This document shows positions 35,831 to 45,290 of a stretch of 64,000 bases of DNA, piece after piece. A program made the translations under genes and the position numbers. The notes beneath the pieces were generated by a model. The model was not told where the DNA came from. It searched no databases and saw only the letters and a program-made list of their open reading frames with translations. The DNA lies in assembly GCA_973895155.1 (NCBI GenBank), contig OZ316892.1:14322001-14386000 (forward strand), written 5' to 3'. This DNA is from Marsupella aquatica (Eukaryota > Marchantiophyta). The stretch's first letter is position 1, and every line of letters starts with the position of its first letter.

Positions 35831-36054
35831 CGATCTCAACCACAATGGAGTTTTCCACAAACTCTGAGAGCCAATTCTCAGTGTCCAAAGAATTCTGGAC
35901 ACTTCCATTTTGTGTGGTGGCATTTGAGATGGGACTTCAGACATTCACACACAAAGTAGGGCAGCTGATCCAGAGTGTTGGTTGGCCACAATAGAGTTTT
36001 CCACTTTGAGGGCTAATTCTCAGTGTCCAAAGAATTCTTGACAATTCCATTTTG

Positions 36055-36972
36055 TGTGGCAGCATTGTTTTTCAAAAAGGACAAAGGGCCAAAAACCACA
36101 CGAGGGGGGAAAAACTACCCAAGCAAGACAGAGAGGCAACGATGCCAAGGGCCAAGCGGCCAACAAAAACACAAGTCATGCCACTCTACCCAAAAGAGTC
36201 ATGGCATAATGTCCCCTAAAGTAAACAATCTGGTTCCATAGTGTTCATCTTAAGGCTATCCTGCCACCTGTTGTTCTGCTGTCTACTGAGACTATCTAAG
36301 ATTATCATCCTAGTCCTACCATTGTATTTCTCGATATCCATACACTCTGATCTGGGCCTGTTCTGATGATAATAACCAATTCTCTTCGTTGATTGATACC
36401 AGTTAGTCACCCTGGTGAACTCTTCATCAATGTAAGCCAGGCCTTGGATATAAAGTCTCCCTCTATTAGTGTTGGTTGTTTTAACCATCTTTGTATTGAG
36501 TGTTCATTGCAATAGGACTCTCATTAGTCTCCCAGGGCTTAAGGATAACCTGGAGTTGGTCAATGGCTTTCCGAGTCTGCTTGCCTTTCTTCTCAGACAT
36601 ACACATATCAAGCATGGCTTTGAGATGGGTTTTAGCTTGGCGCAAGACAACCCATCCCGGGAGTCTTCCAAGGAATCAAGAATACGTGGCAGCAATCGCT
36701 CATTCCAGATATTGTTGCACAATTTCATAATGATGATAATCAGGCCAGGTTTCCACTTATGCAAATGGACAGCCGCATTCATAGCATGATAGAGAGATCC
36801 CTGAGTAACCTGCAGGGAAGTGGAATATTGCACAAGCCTTTGTACCTCCTGCCATCTAGAAATTACAGTATTGCAGCTGAAAAAAAGGTCTTTAGTGTGC
36901 TCAAATTGGAGTTTGCACCTAGCACAGATACCATTGCTAAGTCCCTAGTGGTTGGCTCAGTGTGGCACATTT
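36055..36972 (-). mobile_element. LINE-like retro-insertion, 5'-truncated, with about 13-bp TSD
   Basis: Insertion of about 893 bp (36068-36960) in a tandem unit. It is flanked by TGTGGCAGCATTG (36055-36067) and TGTGGCACATTTG (36961-36973), both derived from the unit's own sequence. The minus strand reads toward a T/G-rich 3' UTR ending in a short A run (TTTTTGAAAAA) at the left junction, typical of LINE or LINE-mobilised inserts. Minus-strand open frames (36833-36504, 36488-36216) give no protein I recognise. Confidence 0.6.
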
Positions 36973-37248
36973 GAGACGGGACTTGAGGCATTCACATACA
37001 AAGTAGGGCAGATGACCCAGAGTGCTGCCTGGCCACAATATAGTTTTCCATGTACACCGAGGGCCAATTATCAGTGTCCGGCGATAGTTGAGATGGGAAT
37101 TCAGGCATTCACACACAAAGTAAATCAGCTGACCCAGATTGCTGGCTAGCCACTGAAGAATTTTCCACAAAACTCTAAGGGCCCACTATCAATGAGTGTC
37201 TAAAGAATTCTGGGCACTTCCATTTTGTGTGGCAGCGTTTATAGAGAT

Positions 37249-37591
37249 GAGACTGTTGGAAATGAACCACACTCGAACGACAATGGATACAGCCACAAAG
37301 GGCCTGTAGCTCAGTGGTAGAGCACTATGATGTACTCGGGAGATCTTAGGTTCAATTCCTAGCTGGTCCATGTTGTTGAGAGTTCCAACATGGCATCAGA
37401 ACCAAAGATTAGGGGTTTCCCTTGTAACAAGTGCCCCTTAAGGGAGGGTGTTGAAAATGAACCACACTCAAACTACGATGTATACAGGCAAAAAGGGCCT
37501 GTAGCTCAAGTGGTAGAGCACTACAATGTACACGGGAGATCCTAGATTCAATTCCTCGCCAGTCCATGTTATTGAGAGTTCCAACAAGGAC
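37249..37591 (+). mobile_element. 333-bp TRIM with tRNA-like sequence in both LTRs
   Basis: LTR1 37254-37390 (137 bp) and LTR2 37449-37586 (138 bp) both run TGTTG(G/A)AAATGAACCACACTC to GAGAGTTCCAACA. Directly after LTR1 comes TGGCATCAGAACC (37391-37403), an initiator-tRNA(Met)-type primer-binding site with two mismatches. Directly before LTR2 is the polypurine tract AAGGGAGGG (37440-37448). The internal domain is only 58 bp. The 5-bp flanks are GAGAC and AGGAC, each one change from the GGGAC seen at the matching place in uninterrupted tandem units (about 35932 and 36977). No protein is encoded, so the element is non-autonomous. Confidence 0.9.
37304..37371 (+). other. tRNA-like sequence in TRIM LTR1 (pol III boxes A and B)
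   Basis: Starts GGGCCTGTAGCTCAGTGG: box A (TAGCTCAGTGG) fits the consensus and box B is GGTTCAATTCC (one mismatch). The D stem GCTC/GAGC is perfect, the T stem TTAGG/CCTAG has a 7-nt loop TTCAATT, and six of seven acceptor pairs form, ending GTCCA. The anticodon stem does not pair, so it is tRNA-like rather than a tRNA gene. The copy in LTR2 (about 37494-37565) has an extra A in box A. Confidence 0.75.
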
Positions 37592-37650
37592 TTCAGGCAT
37601 TCACATACAAAATGGGGCAGCTTACAAAGTGTTGGCTCTCAAAGTAATGG

Positions 37651-37999
37651 GGCACCTGACTCTAGTACGCTCACCTCTCAAGGTGCTTTCCTGTGTGGCA
37701 CCTACTCTGTTGCCCATAGGTAAAATGCACTTGGGATAACCCTGAATTTTAGGATAAACTCAGGATAGCTCACTGAGTTTACGGGAAAGTTCAATGTGAG
37801 TAAAATTCTGTAAAGTTGAGTTATGACAAACCTTTTGCCTTCTTACCATCATTCAGGTTCTGTACTTTCCTGTCAGAATCGATAAAATGCATTGTCGTGA
37901 AGCTCAACCGAATATCGTAATGATTTCATGATGCAAATAATGCGTTCGTGCTTTGAGTAATAACAAAGAAAATAAGTATAAGGCCGAAAGCAGCTACTT
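37651..37999. other. Upstream of tRNA-Glu, no gene
   Basis: About 350 bp with no coding signal. Contains a locally repeated TTTAGGATAAACTCAGGATA phrase. Confidence 0.4.
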
Positions 38000-38072
38000 T
38001 CCGTTGTAGTCTAGATGGTTAGGATACTCGGCTCTCACCCGAGCGACCCGGGTTCGAGTCCCGGCAACGGAA
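38000..38072 (+). tRNA. tRNA-Glu (anticodon CTC)
   Basis: A 73-nt cloverleaf. Acceptor TCCGTTG pairs with CAACGGA, followed by discriminator A. The D arm contains GTCTAGATGGTTAGGA. Anticodon arm CTCGG-CTCTCAC-CCGAG places CTC at the anticodon. T arm CCCGG-GTTCGAG-TCCCGG carries box B GGTTCGAGTCC. A T run (38098-38102) downstream can terminate pol III. Matches the plant nuclear tRNA-Glu type. Confidence 0.97.
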
Positions 38073-38555
38073 CGCTCCCGAGATAAATGACTACAGGCTT
38101 TTTACATAAATCATTTCCCGACCTCTTGTCGCACCTCTTGTCGCATTATTCTAATGACTACGATGAGAATGCCATATGTTTCTTAGCAAGTCCATGCTGT
38201 GTCTCGTCAGAATGGTCTCTTAACGCGTTGTGTAACCAAAGCTATACGAACTCCACGATGTAGAAAAGAAAAGAAAAGGAAAAAAATGGACAACACATGG
38301 TCGGAAATTAGACAACACATGGTCGGAAATTAGACAACCACCTGGGATAATGGACTGGTCGACTGGGCTACACTTCGACTGAAGACAACAAAGGATTTTG
38401 CGAAATCCAATCTTGACAGTCAACTGGTGACACTGATACCAGAGTTTATACGGAATTTACAGTCACACACAATTGGAATATAACATTCACATCCATTCGA
38501 GAAGAGAACTTCAATTTATCTTTAGTCAAAGGATATTTTCCTCTGTACCAATCTC

Positions 38556-40712
38556 CTACTTCGACAACCCAAATTCACCTCGAATTTTTCCTACGAAAAA
38601 ATCCTTAGATTTGATTTTCCCAGGTATCCAGCCTAACAAACTTATAATCGGCAGCACAAGCAAACCATCCACACGTCCTAACGTTACAACACCGAAAGGC
38701 TTCTCTAAAGGTTTGTAAACAAGGAGCTGTTGACCATTAGAATCATTGATTAGCTTTTTTATGTTGCCCACAACAATATCGCCGTGCTTGCTAGCCAGAA
38801 ATCCTTGCTTGATTTCCTGCAATCAGTCCAACATAAGCCTTGGTGAGCATATCAATCCAACTCTTAATGTGAGCTTATTCGATCCTTTCTACATGAAGTC
38901 AAAGAGCATCGTTAGAGCACCTACACTCGCGGTCGGAATGGAGAATTGCCGTTATGCACTTACATCTACAAAGCAGGTTTCAAATGTTGCACGTCATAGC
39001 CATGGAGCTCATTGCACATTTAGTTGCTACAGAGAGGTAAATTGACAAAGGGAGCTAAATGGAAGGTTGATAACTGCAGAAAGGGTGAGCAACCAGAGAG
39101 AGTCGATGGGAATTCACCTTGAAGTTTGTAATGTCTCCAGCAGCAAATATGTTGGGAAATCCCACAACTTGAGTAGTCGGCTCAACCTTTATCCGTCCTT
39201 CGTCTGTCACAACATCTTTCAAATAATTGGATGCTGCAACCCATCCAATGGCGGTTTTCTTGCCAATAGCCACGATATGATGATCTGCCTTGATTGCCAC
39301 ATGGCCCTTGGTTTCGAAATCGGGAGGTGCAATGTCATTTACCTCAACAGAATCATTGAGGACTAATTCTACGCCTTTCTTTTTCAACCACTTCTCGGTC
39401 TTTTGACCAGCCTTAGGTCCAAGAAACTCTAAAACGTGTGGACCACGTGACAGCAGAGTGACCTTCTTTTTAGGGAAGTCGGTGACAATCTCTCCTGCCA
39501 GTTCCACTCCCACTGGTCCACCGCCAATAACTAGCACGGACTCGGCATCCGCTATCTTCTTGTTCCCTGAAAAAGCGGCACGAGATAATGTTCAGTCGTT
39601 AGATAGGAGCCATAGCCATATTCTAGGGAAGACTGCCAGTGACCATTAAGCCTACATTGCAGCGAATCGAGGGAGGGGAATTTGAAGAACAATACTCGAG
39701 CATGTCATTCTAAATATTGTCCACCGGCCCTAAGGCCTCATGAAACCTGCAAAAGTTATATATCAGCGAAAAGGAAACTTTTAAAGCCGAACTCTTGTCT
39801 GTCTAGCGAAGGTAAAATGCGACTCTATCATTCTCTACTCTGCTGTGCAATCTCATATAGACAGTTACAAAGACGAACTCGGAAACTAGGGAGGCAACCT
39901 ACTTTCTTCAAATTCCTTCAGTCGCTCTTCTTTGGTCGCACCACTGGTGAAGGTGGTTCCTGTGGCGATGACAAGGTAGTCATAGGGGACGTGCTCTCCG
40001 GACGCTGTGATGACCTCTGTGGCCGTCGCTTCCTTTGCGGTACTTTGGACGAGTTTTACGTTCTTCAGAAAGTCGGTGTACAGAAGTAGAGTTCGATCCG
40101 CAAAGCTAGGCTCGACGATGGATCGCGGCTCGGAGTAGGGAATCTCTAAATAATTCTTTCTGCCAGTACATCAACGCGTCAATATTCCGGCGTCAACAAT
40201 TGCACGACAAGCAATCGGAAACTTACTTGACAAACTAATTCAATTGTGAAGCTTCAAAGCATTCTATACATTGGCTTCGCAGGTAGAAATCGCTTAAAGT
40301 ACTTCAAGCAGGTAAAGTTGAGATAAAATGCCGTCACTATTGATCGTTTTCCAGAACGACTTGACAGTAGATGATTCTCTTTCAGAACATTTCACAATGA
40401 TTGACGATAAAATCGACCTCAACCATCTGCAAGCGTGGGCCTGGCGTACAGCAATCTGCTTCTACGACATGCCCATTTCGTTGCGTCTTCGATACCCGAG
40501 AGCTACCAAACTGAAATGCAGCAGAAGCAGGCTGCTCAGTGCGTGTCCAGAAAAGCCGCAGTATGTACAGAGTTTGAGGAAGAGACTGGACACAGGACAG
40601 GAATTACGTACGGGTCAATGAGCGTCACGTCTACAACGTCCTCCAAGTCCTTCGCAATTTTGGAACCTGCTATACCGCCTCCCACCACCACTACCTTCTT
40701 CTTCTCAGACAT
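38556..40712 (-). CDS. FSP1/AIFM2-like FAD/NAD(P)H oxidoreductase, four exons
   Basis: Pyridine nucleotide-disulfide oxidoreductase of the AMID/FSP1 group, whose animal member reduces ubiquinone; plant homologues (Arabidopsis At3g44190 type) are little studied. Exons (minus): 40712-40612, 40159-39903, 39566-39118, 38816-38556; GT-AG introns, phases 2, 1, 0; 355 aa against about 367 in Arabidopsis. Seen: FAD-binding VVVVGGGIAGSKIAK (7-21), substrate-side KNYLEIPYSEPRSIVEPSFA, PYDYLVIATG, NAD-binding SVLVIGGGPVGVELAGE (129-145), and the second FAD contact NIFAAGDITNFK (258-269). A KQGFLASKHGDIVVGNIK stretch follows, and the C-terminus PGKIKSKDFFVGKIRGEFGL matches the plant homologue. No N-terminal myristoylation glycine is present. 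Start chosen at the first ATG, five residues before the Rossmann strand. Confidence 0.93.
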
Positions 40713-41356
40713 TTTGAGATTCTCGATTTGTTCTCTATTCGTACTCTCCCTGTCAAGTCTGCTCCTCGATGAACTCTCCTGTGCGATTCAAAATCCGCGC
40801 TTGCAATCAATCGTAGAAAAATTCAGTGCCTTCTACGAAGAGAACTGAGATGGAGACGAAGACTCGATTTCAATCCTTGCCCAACCAATGATTGAACCAT
40901 CCATTTTTTATATGCAGAGAACCAAACCTTCTCTGCAATACGACCGATTCAAATGTACCTGGCTTGATGGCAGGAAGACCGGGAGTCAGTGATCATCATT
41001 GTCGGCGCACTTTCAGCTCGTCACTGTTGCTCCCTACTGCTCTAGAAGGATTCGAAGGAATGAATAGTGACACGAGTTATCCTTCTCGATGCTGTTGGTG
41101 GGAGCCAGGAGCCAACGGAGAGACACTAGACAGTGGGCGCTCAGACAGTTTGTGTGGGCGATCTTGAGCGCAGGACGGGCGCACTCAATACTAGTTTCGA
41201 AGCTTCAAAAAGCTCTTCACATGAAGGCGTGAAGTGTGGTGGTTTGAATTCCTCGAGAAAGTTCGCGCGCTCCTTCCTCGACATCTGGACTGGCGCATAA
41301 TACAGACGAAACATTAGAATCTGGGCGACACGGCGTAAAGTGCTCCCCCCCCGCAA
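40713..41356. promoter_or_regulatory. Upstream of the FSP1-like gene
   Basis: 5' flank of the oxidoreductase. An open minus frame (41356-41141) starts inside the adjoining repeat and has no family features. No promoter motif is assigned. Confidence 0.35.
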
Positions 41357-41610
41357 CCAGCGAATTTTTTAAGGGTTTTGCCTTTTAGCCAGAGTGGCAA
41401 ATGTTCTGTGTGAAGGATAAGATGCTCAAAATGTTACTTATCTGGTCTGCCTAGATTTAAGGGTGACGGATAGATTCTGGCTTAAGGGGCCTGTGATAGG
41501 TGGGGACACTGGCTAATGAGAAAGAAAAATACTAGCCTATTTTGGCCAAACGTGGCAAAAGCTTTGTGGGGAGGTGGAATTTTACGAAATTTTGCCACTA
41601 AAAAAAAGGC
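41357..41610 (-). mobile_element. MITE-like repeat, copy 3
   Basis: In reverse orientation it reads GTGGCAAAATTTCGTAAAATTCCACCTCCCC, an AGAATCTATCCG box, and ends CATTTGCCACTCTGGCTAAAAGGCAAAACCC. It mirrors the copy at 53.34-53.60 kb from end to end (start with ATTCCACCT, end with TTTGCCACACTGGCTAAAA). About 250 bp, non-coding. Confidence 0.65.
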
Positions 41611-42747
41611 TCCAAACTTAAATTCATGCTCACTTTGGGTACCAACAAAATTCTATGGGACCAAAACAGCCTGAGTTTTGTGAACCCATTTGAGTGAGAC
41701 ATCTGTACATGGTTGAGGGAACAGGACTTTGGATCTCCTCTGATAGAATCTGTCTCCACAATGTTTCCACCTTGTAAGCTTAAAGTTGGGTCCTACCAAT
41801 TCCAGATAGGATGCAGATTCCCTAGGCCTAAAATTTCTGCTTTATTTAGTAAGTAGGAATGACGCTACATGTCTGTAATGAAGGGGCTAGATTTAATGAA
41901 TCGGTAAAACTCTGCCTCCCCCATTATGTGAAGTGTCCGGGTTAGAGTTGTAATAACCAAACCGGGAGAGACATGGCTGTGTGGTAACTCACCTGAGTGA
42001 AGATTTATAGGTCTTGGGTTCAAATGTTATGATTGACTCTTCACTTTCTTTGGGGGTTTCACACATTTACTCTTTAAATTTTGTAAAAAATAAATTAAAA
42101 AATAGTAATAAGCAAGCTCTATCCAACTTTTTTTAATTTATCCAAGCAAACCTTAGTCAAGTCAATCTTGTAACCAATGTTGTACGATGACGTTTACAGT
42201 TTTAATTACAGCTCATGTCAGTTTATGACTCTTTTCTCCTTGGGTACTAAGAACCCATAGCAATATGAAAATTAGTTTGAGTATCCTTTGGTTATTTAAG
42301 CTTGATGTTATTCAACAACCAAGTTAGAGCACATGAAGAGTTGCATATTCAAATAACTTTGAATATGGAGATAAGGGGGAAAAAAGAGATTTTTCATGAT
42401 GTAGTCAGTGCACAATGTTCCCTCTGTACTCCTATGTCCATAAAGACCATGCAAAATGTGTTATAGAAGCCAAAATGTTTCTTTCTACCAATGGTTATTC
42501 CAAAATTTACTAATTAAATAATTTTTATACATCCACTGAAAAACACTGATATATCATCACAGTCCATCTTGGAAAGGTTATTTTCTTTTCACACATTTCT
42601 TTGTTTATTTGAAAAAGTTTCAGTTTTCTATTGTTTGTATAGTTACAATATCTAACTGTTTTTTTAATGTGTCAACACACAAAGTCTTGTTTGGTACTTT
42701 TTGTATAAGGAACACTTCTTGTTTGTGACCAATAATGCTAATATAGC
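41611..42747. other. Intergenic, no gene
   Basis: AT-rich. A weak pol III box-B-like word in TCTTGGGTTCAAATG (about 42012-42026) has no proper tRNA context. Nothing else recognised. Confidence 0.45.
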
Positions 42748-42888
42748 AGCCCATGTTTCCAGCTACTTTGGAAGGAGCTTCCCATAATAAGGGTATGTAA
42801 AGAAGTGTTAACCAATGAGAGCCCATGCTTCCAGCTACTTTGGAAGGAGCTTCCCATAAGGGTATGTAAAGAAGTGTTAACCAATGAG
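42748..42888. repeat. 72-bp tandem duplication
   Basis: Units 42748-42819 and 42820-42888 share AGCCCATG(T/C)TTCCAGCTAC, TTTGGAAGGAGCTTCCC and GTAAAGAAGTGTTAACC; the second lacks 3 bp. GGAAGGAGCTTCC is an internal near-palindrome. Confidence 0.92.
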
Positions 42889-42969
42889 AGATTTACAGGT
42901 TTTAGGATGTATCATGTGAGCTTCTTACTCTCTTCTCTTTAGGACTGGCAGGACTCCTACAAAACACTA

Positions 42970-43500
42970 AATTTCTGTGGCACGACTCTTGGAAAATACA
43001 ATTTCTGTAGGGAATGAGGGTTACCAATGTGTACCCATTACCAATGTGTACCCATTTCTCTGTGGCAGGACTCTTGGAAAACACACAATTTCTGTAGGGA
43101 ATGCGGGTTACCAATGTGTACCCATTTTCAGAGGTACCTCCGCTATTCCCATAACATATTGCCCACCTGCTATTCCCACGATATCTTGCCTGGGAGTGAC
43201 CTTTTTCTGGACACCTGCTATTCAGCTAATGTCTTGCCCAGAAGTAACTTTTTTCCCCACACTAATTCCATACTAGAATGGAGGTCCCCTTTGTCCGGAC
43301 AGCTGCTATTCCCATAATATATATTGCCCAGAAGGAACCTTTTCCCCCACACTAATTCAGTCCTATAATGGAGGTCTGGGCAAGGGTCCTAGCCTGAGAC
43401 ACCTGCTATTCCCATAATATATATATTGCCCAGAAGGAACCTTTTCCCCCACACTAATTCAGTCCTATAATGGAGGTCTGGGCAAGGGTCCTAGCCTGAA
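42970..43500. repeat. Compound minisatellite (85-bp and about 100-bp units)
   Basis: First, two units of about 85 bp with GGCA(C/G)GACTCTTGGAAAA, ATTTCTGTAGGGAATG and TACCAATGTGTACCCATT (42975-43130). Then four or more units with (C/G)CTGCTATTCCCATAATAT, TTGCCCAGAAG, and CCCCCACACTAATTC (43150-43499); the last two (about 100 bp) are nearly identical. Frames stay open across some units by chance only. Confidence 0.85.
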
Positions 43501-44208
43501 CCCTGCTCCGAAAAAGCTCAGAAAGGCTTTCCCACTGCCCTTCGGGTTTTTCTCACCTAACCAGACCAGTTTTTCTCACCGAACCAGACCACCATTATCC
43601 TGTACCTCCAGGTGGTTCCATATATTTATGGGAGAATACCACAAAGAAACAGCATTGGTTTTTCCCCAACAGAAGTTTGAATGAAACAAAGAAATCGTGG
43701 AGTCTACCCACGACTATTTTTGCCAAGAGAGAGAATATGCACCAAGGACGGCTCCGCTCTGATCCAAACCCAGTCTTCAAAGGGTAGATCCACATACCAT
43801 AGTAATCTGGTTTCCGAAATGGAGGACAGTTCAGTAGCTTCTCATCACGGACACAAGGAATGAAAGACACCGGGCAGTAGCCCTGTTGGGATCCCCTTCA
43901 CAGACACTTTTTACGGAGTATAAAGGCCCACTGAACTTGACATATGAACTTGATTTAGTTGCACATAATTATAGATTTTCAACGTCAAAGATAGTCATTC
44001 AACACACTTTTGCACTTTTAAGTAATAACAGACATCACCTCCTTTGCATTCTAATTCATAGCAAGCCTGCAAGCATGATATTTCGATGATGTAATTCATC
44101 CCATTCAGATCGTTTTGATCAGACTCTCGAGATTCCAGAAGCTGTTGCTTGAGGAGAGACCAAGTTCCTATCGAGAATTGGTGAGTGGGAGAGCGTCACA
44201 TGATCATT
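43501..44208. other. SGF29 3' flank, no gene
   Basis: No recognised coding sequence. An open minus frame (43870-43595) lacks family features. The part next to 44209 is probably the SGF29 3' UTR. Confidence 0.4.
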
Positions 44209-45054
44209 CTATTGACGATGTCCTTCCGGTAAGGTCACGACATTATGAAATGGAACGGACTTTCTCGGTAAGCCCTCCACTCCTTCCTCTTCGTCGCCAT
44301 CGAACTCCAAAAACAAGGCGTCATCGAACTTCATCTTCTTGCGTTGCGGACCAACCACACAAGCCTTGTACAGGGCAGTAGTGCCCGGGTAGACTGCCAA
44401 TACATGCGAGCCCTGTGGAAAGTCCGGTGAGTAATTGACGTCTGATCTCTTGGGAAAGGGGATTATGCACGAAATTGGAAGAGTGTAGGGTCGTCCGCCA
44501 GTCTCCCCGTCATCATCCGGTTCCTCGTCGACGACTTCAAAACTCTTTCCATCCCGATCTTTTCCTGTGACCTTCACCACGATCCACTCGTGATTGTCCG
44601 CGTCCTCTGGTGAAACTCTGGCAGCAACTTGGTCGCCCACATTGATCGAAGAATGGGCTGACGGTGTGCGAGGCACAGCAGGAGAGGATGACATGCGTGG
44701 GGACTCAATGGCATTGGTATTGATCCGTTTGCGCTTTGGGTCGGCTGTGTTCGAGACAGGTTTCTTCCTGTGCGGCGGGGGTGGCTGCTGCTGCCTTCCC
44801 GGTGAAATAAGTGCGTCCAGCTGCAGTATTGTGCTTCCCAAAAGGCTCTCCTCTTCCTCTGCCAGATTTTTGGCCTCCACATAGAGAGTACGGAGCCTAG
44901 ACCAAAGGTCCGGAGTTAACTTCTCAGCTGTTACAGGTGCCGTTGCCGAGAGTTTCACATGGATTCTATTAATCTTGCGAACTACACCATCCTGGTCTCT
45001 TCTGAGGCGCTCCAATTCTCGAAAACGCTGATTTGCTCCATCGCAAGTTGCCAT
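44209..45054 (-). CDS. SGF29: SAGA-associated factor 29 (SGF29), tandem Tudor, intronless
   Basis: Reader of H3K4me2/3 in the SAGA histone acetyltransferase complex. 281 aa in one uninterrupted frame. Seen: an N-terminal coiled-coil segment (FRELERLRRDQDGVVRKINR, about 11-30, and LWSRLRTLYVEAKNLAEEEESLL), a basic linker with KRKRIN (108-113), then the tandem Tudor domain from about 137 (VGDQVAARVSPEDADNHEWIVVKV). The acidic H3-tail pocket VVDEEPDDD (174-182) follows, then LPISCIIPFPKR, the aromatic-cage segment VLAVYPGTTALYKA (218-231), FLEFDGDEEE, and the C-terminus PFHNVVTLPEGHRQ. Length and C-terminus match Arabidopsis SGF29. The ATG at 45054 opens the coiled coil as in the homologue. Its start lies 236 bp downstream of the URM1 stop codon on the same strand. 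Confidence 0.96.
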   Translation of the reverse strand: MATCDGANQRFRELERLRRDQDGVVRKINRIHVKLSATAPVTAEKLTPDLWSRLRTLYVEAKNLAEEEESLLGSTILQLDALISPGRQQQPPPPHRKKPVSNTADPKRKRINTNAIESPRMSSSPAVPRTPSAHSSINVGDQVAARVSPEDADNHEWIVVKVTGKDRDGKSFEVVDEEPDDDGETGGRPYTLPISCIIPFPKRSDVNYSPDFPQGSHVLAVYPGTTALYKACVVGPQRKKMKFDDALFLEFDGDEEEGVEGLPRKSVPFHNVVTLPEGHRQ

Positions 45055-45290
45055 AATCTGGCACTGGTCTCCTGCTTAACAGGGCTGCTCGTCGATTCTT
45101 TGAACAAGAATGCAATTCGCTACTGCACTCAGCGGGCAGATGACGCATGACAAGTTGGCTGTTAAACAATCCATGGCCTCACTTCGAAATTTTCTGGTAA
45201 GAAATAGAAACGTTTCTACATTTTGTAGTGTCGAAAAATGTAGTCAGGAAGAGTAGAGCGAAAATGTTTTTGTAACACGTACGGGATTTA

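Larger units (their letters stand above)
35831..37650. repeat. 146-bp tandem array, about five units, broken by two insertions
   Basis: Units share GAGTTTTCCAC, CAATTCTCAGTGTCC, AAAGAATTCTGG, CATTTTGTGTGGCAGC, GAGATGGGACTTCAGGCATTC and AAAGTAGGGCAGCTGACC. The word TTTTCCAC recurs at 35851 and 35997 (146 bp), then near 37044 and 37161. Unit 2 is interrupted by a LINE-like insertion (36068-36960) and the last unit by a TRIM (37254-37586). The intact units provide empty-site references for both insertions. Confidence 0.85.

Noticed and set aside
37304-37565. Two possible tRNA genes with good box A and box B
   Set aside because: The anticodon stems do not pair, the two differ in the D region, and both lie at the same place in TRIM LTRs; they are tRNA-like parts of the element.
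41960-42060. Possible tRNA or SINE from GTGTGGTAACTCACC and GGGTTCAAATG
   Set aside because: Box A is poor, no acceptor or T stem forms, and no second copy is present in the window.
43595-43870. Minus-strand ORF of 91 aa near the compound minisatellite
   Set aside because: No motif, next to repeats, and no splice-compatible neighbours.
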